NCBI GenBank assembly: GCA_020002185.1
Contig: CM034543.1
Span: 8,876,982 to 8,940,981 of the forward strand
DNA: 64,000 nucleotides
DNA from: Paraescarpia echinospica
Taxonomy: Eukaryota > Annelida > Polychaeta > Sabellida > Siboglinidae
Reading direction: 5' to 3'
Shown in pieces: positions 10,636 through 25,455 of this stretch (its first letter is position 1; each line of letters opens with the position of its first letter). The notes beneath the pieces were generated by a model, which was not told the DNA's origin, did no database searches, and worked only from the letters and a program-made list of their open reading frames with translations. The position numbers and the translations under genes were made by a program.

Positions 10636-10904
10636 GGTCCGGCACCCAACGTAAATTTGGTTGTGCCGCCAGTAGAGGCTTTTGTGCCCCACCCCAGACT
10701 AAACCCTCTGGAATCGCCCCTGTTTGCGTATTATAATGCACATTTATGGTAAAAATAAAGCTATTATGAATGCAATTATACACACAAAAATGATTCACTC
10801 CTTCAGATAGATTGCATTGCATTCAATGTAACATATAATTAAAAATATGCAGCGAGAAAGTAATATGTTTATTTGGGAATCCTTTATAAAAAGCCTACGT
10901 CCCA

Positions 10905-11125
10905 GAAAACCTGCATTTGCACACCGTTGAAGCTCACTAAAACACCTAGAGGCTCTCCAAACACCCACCTTGAGGCTCACCAAACCTTCATCTTCAACCC
11001 CACTTGAGGCTCACCGAACAAATACCTTAAGGCTCTACATACGGTGGAGCTAATCATATCCACACTCCTAACTAAAATATAGGGGCTGACCCCCACCCCC
11101 GGTTCTGATGCCTATAAATAACCAA
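10905..11125 (-). repeat. Dispersed repeat with internal minisatellite, copy 1
   Basis: It contains four to five degenerate units of about 22-30 bases built on TTGAGGCTCACCAAAC, then GGGGCTGACCCCCACCCCC and GGTTCTGATGCCTATA. The same succession occurs at 30655-30895. Read on the minus strand its end is TATAGGCATCAGAAC plus a G run, which also occurs at about 32735 on the plus strand. Confidence 0.55.
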
Positions 11126-11346
11126 ACGTTCTGAATACATGGCTGCCGGCCAAGATGGATAGTCGCGACTATGACTTCACGTGACGTAAAGCAAACAAAA
11201 GATCAACAGGTTATTGACATCTGGAATGCGTAGCTAGAAAGGCAGATATGTTGGCACTCGCAATGGGAACGATCCTGTTGATTGTCGATATATGTATATG
11301 TTCTGCGATTATATAATGGTATATTTACTTGAGTCTCCGTAGCAAG

Positions 11347-15033
<3,687 letters not shown>

Positions 15034-15128
15034 GAGGAAACCAGTGATAATCAAAAACGGTGTAAACTTTTGAGACCAACAGCAGCTGGGCTTTGTCGCA
15101 GTCGACATACATATTGCTATTATAATTA

Positions 15129-15134
15129 AATAAA
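15129..15134 (+). terminator. Poly(A) signal of the MFSD6-like gene
   Basis: AATAAA in AATTAAATAAAATG, 96 bases after the stop codon at 15031-15033. Confidence 0.6.
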
Positions 15135-17800
15135 ATGTGTGAACAAAATCCGATAGCGAAATTTAAATGCCGAAACGCATCTATATATACATACTAGACA
15201 CGAGAAATACAGAAATATGACAGAAGTGCTACTTCATTTATTACCTCAAATTATACAAACGGAATTCGTATACAAATTACGTACAGCATATATTTAAATA
15301 CTGTTCCCGAACTAATACACATTCTTGTAGAGGTGGAAGGGGGACAGGAACGGGGAATTTTTATTTGTACCAAATACATAATACAACAAAATAATCGTTC
15401 TAAATGGTCGTAACGATCAACGAGTTTAACATGTATGTGATTAAATTCCGATTCGAAGTAATTTATTTGGGCGTATTGAAACTGTAAAAGGATGTAGTTT
15501 ATGTGGTATCGCATTTTAATAAACGATGATAACACGAGTAGCAAATAATACACAAACAATACGTAACGCAGAGTATTTCGAACTGTCACGTGTAGGGCAA
15601 CTATATGCGAAATTGTGGAACATATGTTTGAAAACTCGTAGCTTTGATCAAAGCAAACGCATTTCCACATCCTAATTCCGACTACAATCAATTGCGGGAC
15701 GACTCGCACTAAGCCGTAAGAGGGCTTGTTTGTATTTCAGTAAAACGTTTAAAATGTACAATTTGCCATGCAGAAAACTAAATCGCAAACATTTTACTAC
15801 ACGTCAAGACATAATGAGCATTTAAATCCATAAACAGAACGGGGCGTCCTTGCCCCACCCTAAACTACCTGTTCAGACTTCAACTACACTGGTACAAGAG
15901 AACAGTAAGTTATTTACGTAATGGTGCGTGTCTGGTTGATTTAGCATAGCAACTTTGAGTCGAAAATTCCTGTTGAATTACTGCTTGAGTTTATAGTACT
16001 ACGTACGATAAAAATGGTAAGCGAAATTAACGTAGCTGAAACAACATCAATTTATGTTCACAGTTAATGACACACCAGACCGGATAGCACAATAGACGGT
16101 TAAGCGAACCACTCAATAACTCCTTCAGTGAATGCGAGTATTAAAATGTCAAAACAAGAAAGGTCAAATTAAATATCGACGTCATAAAACGCGCCCGGTT
16201 TTCTTTGTCCGCCCTCATCTTTCTCCCACTATAGATTTGTTACTGTACTTATTTCCGCGCACTTTAACACGGCACAGTTGAAAGATACAAACAGTGTATT
16301 TCACCTCCGCCTCCGTGCAGTTTGAGCTCAATCTTTAGTATAGTATATTCTGCCTGGGGAACTGAACTGACATGATTAACTGTACGAATTCCCCCTTTTA
16401 AATGTAACACTCTCTGTGAAACTATCTATAATCAAGCTAGCTAGGCTTTTGTATAAAATAAATTGAGTTAGTCCTCTTAGACGTTTTTCCCTCTGTGGCG
16501 CCAATGTTTTCATGTGTCTTTCACACTAGGAGTTGCAATTTTACTGAAACACGCATCAGAACGGACGTTGACGGTGGCTAGATATTCTAGTGTGCATGTT
16601 TTATCCAGTAGCCGCCAGCAGAGGATATGGGACCATCGCGCCACGCGCTTGGTTGGATTCTTCAACAACGGAAGTGCAATCGGGATAAGGTGCGGTTGCA
16701 GAAACTCTCTACTGTCTGGTCTTAACCACAGTCACATTTGGTTGACTGCATGTCATCAATCTACTACCACGTCCTAATGGCTGTCTTTGGTCAGCCGATT
16801 CAGTTGCACAGGCGGGTGAGTGAACGCCAGTAGAGCCATGGCCATATCATATGGCAGGGATTCAGTTGGTTGCGATCCCATTGTGATATGTGCTTATGTT
16901 TCGTGCAGTCATGTTTCTACGTTGCCAGTTTGGTGTACAGTTGGACGATGCGTTTATCGGTTTTATGAAGTGGACGTCAAACGTTCATGGTTTCGTCTTC
17001 GAACACAATGGACGGTTTACGTTGTTTAGAACAAGTGGAGATGAACGCATAGCGATGCAAATAACGTTCGAAGTGACTCGTAACATCCAATTATTTATGT
17101 TATTTATATATACATATATATATATATATTGTGTGTGTGTGTGTGTGTATGTGCGTGTGTGTATATGTGTGTGTGCGCGTGCGTGGGTGCGTGCGTGCGT
17201 GCGTGCGTTGGGTGTAAAATTTGTAAAAATCCAATGCGTCATTGAGTAGGTTCTGAAAGTGCATAAATCACATTGAGCACATTTCCAATGCGCTGCAAGC
17301 ATCTTTGCAAATGTCCTCACTATTGAGAGAGGTAGGTCGTAAGACTACAGGTTTGTATGTCTAAAAAGTGTACTTTAAATTTATTAAAATTTACTAATTA
17401 AATGTTACGGGATTCCTAAGTAAGATATCACTCGAACGAAGCGGGTTAGCCAAGTTGTTCTGTTAGCCCTTCAATTATACACATAAACAACACTGTTCAT
17501 CGACACATCGATACAGACAAGTATCTCAAAGATATAAAATTTATGTGGTTTGAAAAGTATATATTCGCCCGACAGTTGTCGTTAGCAAGTTACCTGTTGT
17601 AGCAAATAAAATCAAACATGTTGACCATTTAATCAAATTTGCGCTCTTTCTAATCAAGCCGACAGCTGTCATTATCTAGAACAATTATACATTATAACAT
17701 GTGGACATCAAAGAACATGATTCATAATGGGCTAGGCACGTTGAGGATGCAGCTACAAGTAATGGGCGAGAAACAAGAAAAAAACAGAAAATAATATGCA
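15135..17800. other. Spacer between the MFSD6-like gene and gene B
   Basis: It holds a (TA)/(GT) microsatellite at 17105-17205 and otherwise unremarkable AT-rich sequence. A 152-codon open frame on the minus strand (15251-15709) has no recognisable motif. Confidence 0.5.
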
Positions 17801-17804
17801 ATCA

Positions 17805-17810
17805 TTTATT
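17805..17810 (-). terminator. Poly(A) signal of gene B
   Basis: AATAAA on the minus strand (TTTATT on the plus strand), about 116 bases after the gene B stop codon at 17928-17926. Confidence 0.5.
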
Positions 17811-17925
17811 GTGTAGCTATTTACATAGCTATGCATTAAATTCAGGATCGACAGTGGCGACGTGCAGCGGTGTTTAAATGCAGCACTCGTTCAGCAAATC
17901 AGCGACTTGCAGCAGAACCTTTATT

Positions 17926-18192
17926 TCAACAGCTGAAACAATAAACATCACCGTTATAAATCATGTTTTGGGTGTGTCTGTCTGTCTGTCTGTCTGTACG
18001 TCTGTACGTCTGTCTGTCTGTCTCTCTGTCTGTATGCATGTATGCATGTAAGCATGTATGTATGCATGTATGTGCGTGTGTACGTATGTGTGTATGCATG
18101 CATGTGTCCGTCTGTCTGTCTGTCGGTATGTATGTATGTATGTATGTCTATATGTCTGTCTCCATCCATCTCTTTCTGATTCTCTCTTTCTT

Positions 18193-18225
<33 letters not shown>

Positions 18226-18691
18226 GTGCGTGCGTGCGTGTGTGTGTGCTTGTGTTTGAGTGGGTGAGCTGCTGCGTGTGCGAGAATAATAAATGAATAA
18301 ACATGAACATGTTTGAAGACGTAAGGAAACGTAAGTGAAATTATCTCAATATCGACAAAAAGGTTAATGTTAATTCACACTCGCACTTACACGCAGACAA
18401 TGACTAAGGCATATACAATGCACACTGTGACGTCATAATAATATCATAATGTACACTTATTGTATGTTGTACCGATGTTCTTACCTGAGTGGAAACTCGC
18501 ACTGCATGCCAAACATAGTGCATTGAAAGCAGCGAACACATTTTCCATTCAAGACCGTTAAAGGTAAGTCTTTGGTGAACGAGATCCTCTTGGTGTACTG
18601 CCCATCTTCATACAGACAGTACAGACCATGTTCTGGATCAAAAAAATACATTCGTGTCTTCAGTGTTATATAGGGACTGATTTATTGTGAC

Positions 18692-18781
<90 letters not shown>

Positions 18782-19290
18782 GTATGTGTGAGTGTGTGTG
18801 CGCGCATCTGTGAGTGTATATATGTATACGTACATGTTTATCTATATATAATATATATATATATATAAACATTTGGTACATCATACACTATTTGTAACGT
18901 AGTAGAACGTTCGTCGGCACCACGGATTTACGCTACTACAAAGCACACATGTAAGCAAGCATGTGCATTGCAGAAAGACAACGCTATATATGTATATATA
19001 TATATATATACATATATAGATAAATGGTTTTATGTATGTATAAATATATATATATATATATAAAATCATGTTTTCTCTTTCGAAGTCCCAAAACAAGTAT
19101 ATCGTTGTCTTTTTGCAATACACATATAGGACCACCAACATGATGCTTTCTTACATGTGTGCTTTGTAATAGCGTAATAGTATATATATATATGTATATA
19201 TATATCTATATATGTATATATATATATATATATTGCAAAAAGACAACGATATACTTGTTTTGGGACTTCGAAAGAGAAAACTTGGTTTTA

Positions 19291-19324
<34 letters not shown>

Positions 19325-19514
19325 CATACGTAAAACCATATTATTTTGAAACATGTTTTTGAATAACTTACGGCAATAAAAACAATTATACATATAGTGA
19401 CTTACCAAGATGGTCCTGGTGGAAACTGTACATTTTCAAATCCGGACCAATCATTGATTCCGCTGTTATTGCAGCCAAACAGGTTGCGAACGCGACGACC
19501 GCCAATAGCTTCAT
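17926..19514 (-). CDS. Gene B: small secreted cysteine-rich protein, three exons
   Basis: Exons on the minus strand are 19514-19406, 18632-18485 and 17932-17926, 264 bases joined, 87 residues plus stop. The start context GCCAGCGAAGATG is shared with gene A. Exon 1 encodes MKLLAVVAFATCLAAITA, then ESMIGPD; exon 2 encodes HGLYCLYEDGQYTKR, NGKCVRCFQC and FGMQCEFPL. Exon 3 contributes only S-C-stop: the last three bases of coding context are a cysteine codon then TGA. Donors are GTAAGT and GTAAG; acceptors are TTTGATCCAG and ATTGTTTCAG; phases are 1 and 2 as in gene A. The six mature cysteines follow C-x25-C-x2-C-x2-C-x6-C-x5-C. If intron 2 is retained, TAA at 18483-18481 gives a five-cysteine form. 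Function is unknown; secretion is inferred. Confidence 0.68.
17971..18255 (+). repeat. Compound microsatellite in intron 2 of gene B
   Basis: Successive (CTGT)n, (TGTA/TGCA)n, (TATG)n, (CT)n and (TGCG/TG)n runs over nearly 300 bases. Tetranucleotide units predominate. Confidence 0.9.
18693..18779 (+). repeat. (TG)n microsatellite in intron 1 of gene B
   Basis: About 43 TG units starting some 60 bases from the exon 2 acceptor (on the gene's strand the tract is CA-rich and lies upstream of the acceptor). Confidence 0.95.
18929..19290. repeat. Nested inverted repeats with (TA)n in intron 1 of gene B
   Basis: The arm 19061-19120 is the reverse complement of 19231-19290 over about 60 bases with only a few mismatches (core TTTCGAAGTCCCAAAACAAG). 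The spacer is 110 bases. In addition 18929-18985 (ACAAAGCACACATGTAAGC, then ATTGCAGAAAGACAACGCTA) is inverted relative to 19095-19185. (TA)n tracts sit at 18988-19017, 19043-19062, 19182-19230 and 19295-19322. This resembles a foldback-type insertion or repeated palindromic duplication. Confidence 0.8.
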
Positions 19515-19590
19515 CTTCGCTGGCTCTCGTTGTGGTGATGGCGTTCGCTCGGGTGTCTATCTGCCAAGTGTCCTGGTCTGCTGCTGCCGT

Positions 19591-19600
19591 TGAATAAATA
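19591..19600 (-). promoter_or_regulatory. TATA-like element of gene B
   Basis: TATTTATTCA on the minus strand, about 80 bases upstream of the ATG at 19514, in the same place as TATTTAACCA of gene A. Both are followed by a GGCAGC word. Confidence 0.35.
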
Positions 19601-19984
19601 CCTCGCCGTCAAGCGCGTCATTTGTTCCTCACATCAAGCTGTCACGTGTGACGGAAAAGGACAACGCGTCGAATCCTGCGGCTTCTTTCAACCTGTTGAC
19701 CTTTAACCAAACGATTTATCAGTCACGACGCGCCAGTGAAGGGCGCGTGTTATACAGATGTCACAAAATCGACAAAAGTCATAACCACCTACATATGTTA
19801 CGAACCATTGTCAAGTGTAACAATAAAAGACAAAATTAATGTCACAACACTGCCGCTATATTTCCTGAATGTAAAGTGCAGACCTAACACACTTTTATTT
19901 TTGGATATAAATTATTCGATCCAGTCTATAAGCTGGAAATGTTGCAATCCAGTGTATCTTAGTAAAAAAAAACGCATGTTGGTA

Positions 19985-20295
19985 ACTCACGCAGTGGCCC
20001 TCTGGCTAGAGCATCGGAAACCGTGTTAAAATTATCTTGTTGCTGTTTTGGCAAGTTTGTTCATTCGATGATGGCCCAGTTCAATCATTTTTTACGAATA
20101 ACTACCAGGTTATAGACAATGATGCATATATTTGTGTACGAACAGTAATCGCGCATTGATTGTAGCTTGGCTGAATGCTTCCAAGAAGACGGTGTTCGAT
20201 TGAATAGGTCTACCAGGGAGTAAAATGTAAATTGCTTTGAACAGTCCTAAGGACAGGATACTGCGTTATATAAGTACTTATATTTTTATTTTACT
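19985..20295 (+). mobile_element. tRNA-derived SINE, family 1, copy 2 (decayed head)
   Basis: GCAGTGGCCCTCTGGCTAGA resembles the A-box region, but the B box is lost. The body matches copy 1: GGCAAGTTTGTTCATTCGAT, CCAGGTTATAGACAATG, TTTGTGTACGAACAGTAATC, GTGTTCGATTGAATAGGTC, CCAGGGAG. The tail has AGTCCTAAGGACAGGATACT and TTATATTTTTATTT, which also occurs at 62530-62590. Confidence 0.75.
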
Positions 20296-21030
20296 TGTTT
20301 GACTGGTTTGGAATTCAACTTACAATATTTTATGGCATTGGAAATACACGGAAGCACCTTGGCGGTAACAATCGATCTAGTGGTACGGTCGGTTGTTACA
20401 CAGCCAACGATACATTGTTACAGTTGTGTGCTACTCTGTCACATAACTATTTAAGTAACCAATCGTTGTTTATTGCCTCTAGTTAACATACACCACTGTG
20501 ATCCAAAGAATAGTTATACTCCGTTCATTGATGAACAGTACATCAACAAACTAACGAACGAACGAACGAAGAAGTGTGTTGACCCCATGTAAATAAAAAG
20601 TGCAATTTTTTCTTCCTTCATTGTATTTAAATGCAATAAAACATACACAAACACAAATATACATATACGCATGCTGCACATTCGTATGTAATTCGGTAAT
20701 TGCGGAACAAAAATAATATATTTGAAACATAATATATACCAGACGGGGTCGGGGACTCATATTAACACAACATGTCGCTATCATAGTTATTTACATTAAT
20801 AATAACATACGTCCTTTTAATCAACAATAAAGTCCATCTCAAGTGTGTGTGTGCGCGTGTTTGTGCGTGTGTGTGCGTGTGAGTGCGTGCGTGTGTGTGT
20901 GTGTGCGGGTGTGTGCGTTCGTGCATCCGGGTGTATTGTTTTTTTTTAGTTTTGGATGTACGTGTACGCATGTATACACTCTTAAACTAGCGTCATTGTA
21001 ATCGATTACACATTCTCATTACTTCATTTA
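20296..21030. other. Spacer, no gene seen
   Basis: It contains a short (TG)n-rich compound microsatellite at 20843-20922. Nothing else is supported. Confidence 0.5.
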
Positions 21031-21032
21031 TT

Positions 21033-22540
21033 ACATGTTTTGCTGACATGTATAACAGTTTGATAGTGTGCATCTATAATCGTATTTTCGTAAGAAGTAA
21101 GTGTTCACATATATTCTAAAACCTCGCTTACAGTGGGTGTATGTCTTATCTTTAATTAAATCGGGAGTGTTATTTATAGCGTGTAGCAAGTTGTGTTTCA
21201 AACATTTCATTGCAAACACATGCTTAGTTCTGAAAGTGTATATATATATATATTGTGTTTTCTGAGTGTTGTGATTGTGTATGGGACAATTTGCCTTTTT
21301 AATAAATAATCCGGTAGATTTGTGTTAATATATCTGGAGTAAAATTGTTATTCTTGTAGTTTTAAGATGTCTTCTACTTATAACAGGTTAAGTTTTAAAA
21401 AAAACTGGTTCAGTCTCTGAGTTATACTTGCTTAGTGTTATTATTCGCATTGCTTTCTTTTGGACTTTCGTAATTCTGCTAACTGTTTCCCTGATAACCC
21501 CTTTTTTTCAATTTAAGTTTGAGTCCAAAATCAACCCTAAGAAGTTAAATATTTATATCCTCTATTTTAGGTATAATAGTCGCTATGCGTTTATTTGGTA
21601 TATGGAAAATCATATATTTTGATTTGTTTTTATTCAGCGATAATTTATAAATTGTTAACCCTTCAGTAACTTTAGCGAGTTCTTCATTTATTGAGGATTG
21701 TTTGTTTTTATTTTCGGGGTTGTCACTAAAAGAGTTCAAAGTACTAAATTGTGTACTTTCATCTGCGTACATAATGAAATCGAACTTATGGGTGACTTTG
21801 TGAGAAATCGTTAATATATATAACAAACAATAGTAGTCCGAGTATTCAGCTTTGAGGAACACCAAAGATTACTGATAAAATGTTTGACTTTCCATTTTAT
21901 ATTTCAATATATTGTTTTCTATTATGTAAATAATTTTTAAATAATTGTAGTTTTGAACCTTTTAGGTCATAGTATTTAAATTTATTTAATAAAATATTAT
22001 GATCAATGATGTCAAATGCCTTAGACAAATCGATAAATATACTAATAGGTATGTCATTTGTATCCATTTCTGTTACTATTCTATCAATTGGCTCAAGTGC
22101 AGCATATTCAGTAGAATGTTTAGGTCTAAAGTCATGCTGATTAACCAAACAAAATTAAATCGTTAAAGAATGATGATAATTGTATAAAAATTGTCTTCTC
22201 AAGTACTTGTTATATAAAAGGAAGAAGCGAGATAGGCCTATTATTTTCAAATACTAATGGGTCGTCTTTCTTGACTATTGGAATAACTTTTGCAATTTTG
22301 AGTTTGTCAGGGAAAATTTCCGATATGTAATACTTGGTTTATTAGAATCGCAAATGATTTGATAATAACAATTTTGCAGATATTCCATCAAATCCATAAC
22401 TGTTTTTAGTGGGAAGATTCTGTATAACTTTGTAAGTGTGGTATCACTTACAAATGTTTTGTAAAACACAAATAAAATAATCGAACATAGCAACTCATTT
22501 CTCTTATGATGATTCGTATATGTAATATTGTCCAAGTCAT
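21033..22540 (-). pseudogene. Non-LTR retrotransposon RT remnant (ORF2 middle to C-terminus)
   Basis: Minus-strand frames give, in order, a thumbless N-part (22535-22275), QHDFRPKHSTEYAALEPIDR with IFIDLSKAFDIIDHNILLNK (22148-21897), FDFIMYADESTQF and LSLNKNKSKYMIF (21865-21545), then KVQKKAMRIITLSKYNS and the tail KTYTHCKRGFRIYVN (21219-21031). The order matches the RT palm, catalytic box and C-terminus of Jockey/CR1-like elements; the exact clade is not resolved. The catalytic YADD reads YADE, and frameshifts separate the blocks, so it is dead. The endonuclease and ORF1 are absent, consistent with 5' truncation. Confidence 0.8.
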
Positions 22541-23690
22541 ATGCTTTTTAAAAACCGTTTGCAACATTATGATTACTGTGTCTTCCCCATGTACAATTAC
22601 CGATTAAAATACAGTTAACAAACATTCACCAGTTAATTGCGAAAGCAATCGTACCCGACTCCGTATACCATCCTTTATGGTTTAAGGATTCCAATTTAAG
22701 CCAGCGAAATGTTTGGAAGTTGCAAAATGAACCAACATCCGCAGTGTTTTATGGTGTAAGAATATAGTCGGTATTCCAAGAATGTATTACCATAAAACAG
22801 TCACTACATGAACATTAATAATGATAACATATTTTTGCGAATAATAATCAATTGCGTTTACCGGTCTTGACAGCCCTTGCATGAGAGAAAACAATACATT
22901 CATTGTTAAATTGTGCTGTCGGATAATCTAGACGATATGGCAAAATGTATTACAGTTGACCTGTTCTACATTTGTACACGGTTTCCCTTACCACTGACAG
23001 TCACAAATGTCACTTGTTCGACAACAAAAGTAACATCGCCAAATGTCACAAGGAATCCGATCCATCACAATCAGAGCAATCAATTCCCTGTTGCATATAT
23101 GTAACGGGTCAGTTTAGGTGGGTGCAAACCACCATGTATGTAACTCTGTGACGTACTGTGACTTTCATTGCCGAAGTGGGTACGCGGTGAGACCGTGAGA
23201 CTGATATGACCGGCTAAGTCTAAAGGTGTCTGACGACACTACCACACGTTGTCAACATGTTATTTATAAGACATTTATTTATGACTATCTCGTCTGCAGC
23301 TAGACCAATAACAAAACTATTGAACACATTTTGAGTAGCCGCAGTTTGTTCATTAAAAAATTAGTGATCTTAATTCGATTTGTTCTGTTGAAATGATGTT
23401 TGATGATACTTGAATAAATCGTCGTTTCCGCCGGCAATAAACGTGTACGTCGATGAGTACGGACGACCAAACTACCGACTGCTGTTTATATGCTATTGAC
23501 TCAAGAAGTGGACGTCAGGGACAGAAAATAACAAGTAAGCCTACAGTCAGATTTGCACAGATGTCATGTATGTCGTTTGTTGCGATCATATTTTATCTGC
23601 ATGTCAAGAACTAGGTGCTGCTCCACATCTAGAAATTCTGATTTTCGAGCCGTATAGCTAGATAGGGGAGGGTGTTATGCCCCAAAACCG
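22541..23690. other. Spacer, no gene seen
   Basis: AT-rich sequence without family motifs, SINE boxes or inverted repeats that I could recognise. Confidence 0.45.
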
Positions 23691-23699
23691 GGCATACCA

Positions 23700-23885
23700 C
23701 GGCTTGGGAGGCACACAAACAAACACTCTCACACACCGTAAACAAAAAATCACAATACACCAGTCCCTGTATAACAGTAAACATATGTATGCCCTTTTGA
23801 ATACACAACTTGGCCTGTATTGTATGTATGTAGACAACGGCGGGCAGTGCACCAAGAGGATCCCGTTCACCCAAGCGGTGCGATA
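23700..23885 (+). pseudogene. Decayed exon 2 of the secreted cysteine-rich family
   Basis: Translation gives LGLYCMYVDNGGQCTKRIPF then TQAVR and a stop at 23883-23885. It aligns to HGLYCLYEDGQYTKRISFTK of gene B. The preceding intron end also aligns (TCACAATACACCAGTCCCTG against TCACAATAAATCAGTCCCTA of gene B), but the acceptor AG is lost (ACACAACTTGG). The downstream NGxCxRCxxC part is missing after the stop. It is therefore a truncated, probably untranscribed copy in the opposite orientation to gene B. Confidence 0.75.
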
Positions 23886-23994
23886 ACCGTAACATGGCCA
23901 TGTTCATTATCACTAAATTGTAGGCTCATGTTTCTGTAAAGTAAATAAACTAAAGGTAAATTCGTATACAGTACGGTATCAATTCGATAGGATT

Positions 23995-24100
23995 GCTATT
24001 AGTGCTTCCTTCCCTTATATAACAAAATTATGTGTCCAATCGAACACCATCTCAGCTACTCTTTGAAGCATTCAGCTACGCAGCAATTACGTCGCGATGA
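23995..24100 (-). mobile_element. SINE family 1 fragment, copy 3
   Basis: On the minus strand: GACGTAATTGCTGCGTAGCT, GAATGCTTC, then GAGATGGTGTTCGATTGGAC. This is the central block of the SINEs at 8868 and 19985. Head and tail are absent. Confidence 0.65.
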
Positions 24101-24294
24101 ATACTCAAGAGGATGCGAACCGGACTCTGTCGATAGAGAATCTGCTGTTCCAATATGAAGAAGGTCATTGCCTTACTCAGGTGTGTGAGTACAGAGAGGC
24201 AGTCGATCAAGACCAGGTCGCTACAAATGTTACATCGTGGATGTGCACAGGTTGGCTCGGGACGGGGAACGTAGGTTTTCTTATTTGCAATGCA

Positions 24295-24705
24295 GTTAAA
24301 AGTTGTCTTCACACAGACGTTTTGTACAAGTACAAATTGTAACTGTACAACTTGCAACGGTTCAACGTACATACGTTTGCTTGTATAAAGTTATCTTTAC
24401 ACAGGCATTTGTACGGGTACAACTTCCAACGGTACCGCTTGCAACCATTCAACTATAATCTGTTTATACAAATAAAGCGTTTCAAGTCGTACTGATACAA
24501 GAAGCTTCTTCCTTTTGACGGCCAACATCAGTTTGCTGATGATTATATATTGCACCACTTCTGAAACCTGGTGCAACTCGTGTCGATTCTTGCATGTTGT
24601 ATCGGTACAAAATTAATATTCTTTGCACATGTACGTGCATCGTTGCAAATTGTACCGGTGCAAATGTCAACGGTACAAATGTCAACGGTACAAATGCCTG
24701 ATCAG
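24295..24705. mobile_element. Foldback element with GTACAA-type subterminal repeats
   Basis: The right end on the minus strand begins CAGGCATTTGTACCGTTGAC and repeats ATTTGTACCGTTGAC; the left part at 24403 begins CAGGCATTTGTACGGGTACA, so the ends are inverted. The left side is itself duplicated: AGTTGTCTTCACACAGACG at 24300 and AGTTATCTTTACACAGGC at 24390, each followed by TGTAC...TTGCAACSRTTCAAC. No coding capacity. It looks like a non-autonomous DNA transposon or foldback element. Confidence 0.6.
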
Positions 24706-24709
24706 GTGT

Positions 24710-25200
24710 TAAACCGACCAGGCATGTTCATATATTATTAACATTTATTAATGCAATGTTCATCATACTAGAATATATAATGGTAACGGCACAGTGCCTA
24801 ATAAATTGCGTTTAATGAGCCCAATACAATTTTCGCTGATTGAAAGTTAGCCTACGCCCACGAAACGTTCAAATTGTACAAACCTATTCATTGGCAGCAG
24901 CTGTAGCGCACGTTGGCGGGGTTCATCACAGGTTTCTTTAATGGTTCTTTGAAGATAGACAATCGAGACCACAAGTACGACGAAATAAAACTCATGCAGC
25001 GAAATACATGCTTATAATTATCACCCCAACTTGAGAGGATGATTCTGGGTAACTGAAGAGACAAGTCAGCAATGATATGTAATAATTGTCTGATCAATAT
25101 CAGGTTCATTTTGCAGCTGACACTCAGCTGCTATTTTCCATGGGTAAAGGTAAATTAATTGCAACAATATCTTGCCTTATAACCATATGCTATTCAGACA
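24710..25200. other. Spacer, no gene seen
   Basis: No motif, repeat or RNA gene recognised. Confidence 0.45.
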
Positions 25201-25204
25201 ATAA

Positions 25205-25455
25205 AGTCAGGAGCGGTTAGAGCGACGGACCGATAACTGAAGGGACTGCATGGGATTCGAATCCTGGTACCGACCGCCTTGTCGAAACGTAGGCAAGTTC
25301 GTTCACCTCACGTTGCCTGTTTCTACCGGAAGATATACTATAAGCCGGTGGTCCCTTCCATCTATGTCAATGGAAGTAAACGTTCCCACATAGGGAGATG
25401 CAAATACATATTTCCGTGGACTGACTGTACTGTACTCATAGTGAAGTTTGTCGTC
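25205..25455 (+). mobile_element. tRNA-derived SINE, family 2, copy 1
   Basis: A-box-like GCGGTTAGAGCGACGG (25213-25228) and B box GATTCGAATCC (25255-25265) are followed by TGGTACCGACCGCCTTGTCG and GGCAAGTTCGTTCACCTCAC, then GTTGCCTGTTTCTACCGG. The same body occurs inverted at 29425-29545. The CAAGTTCGTTCA core is shared with SINE family 1, so the two may have a common tail. Confidence 0.75.

Noticed and set aside
15251..15709. 152-codon minus-strand open frame downstream of the MFSD6-like gene
   Set aside because: No recognisable motif, AT-driven composition, antisense to the transporter's 3' flank.
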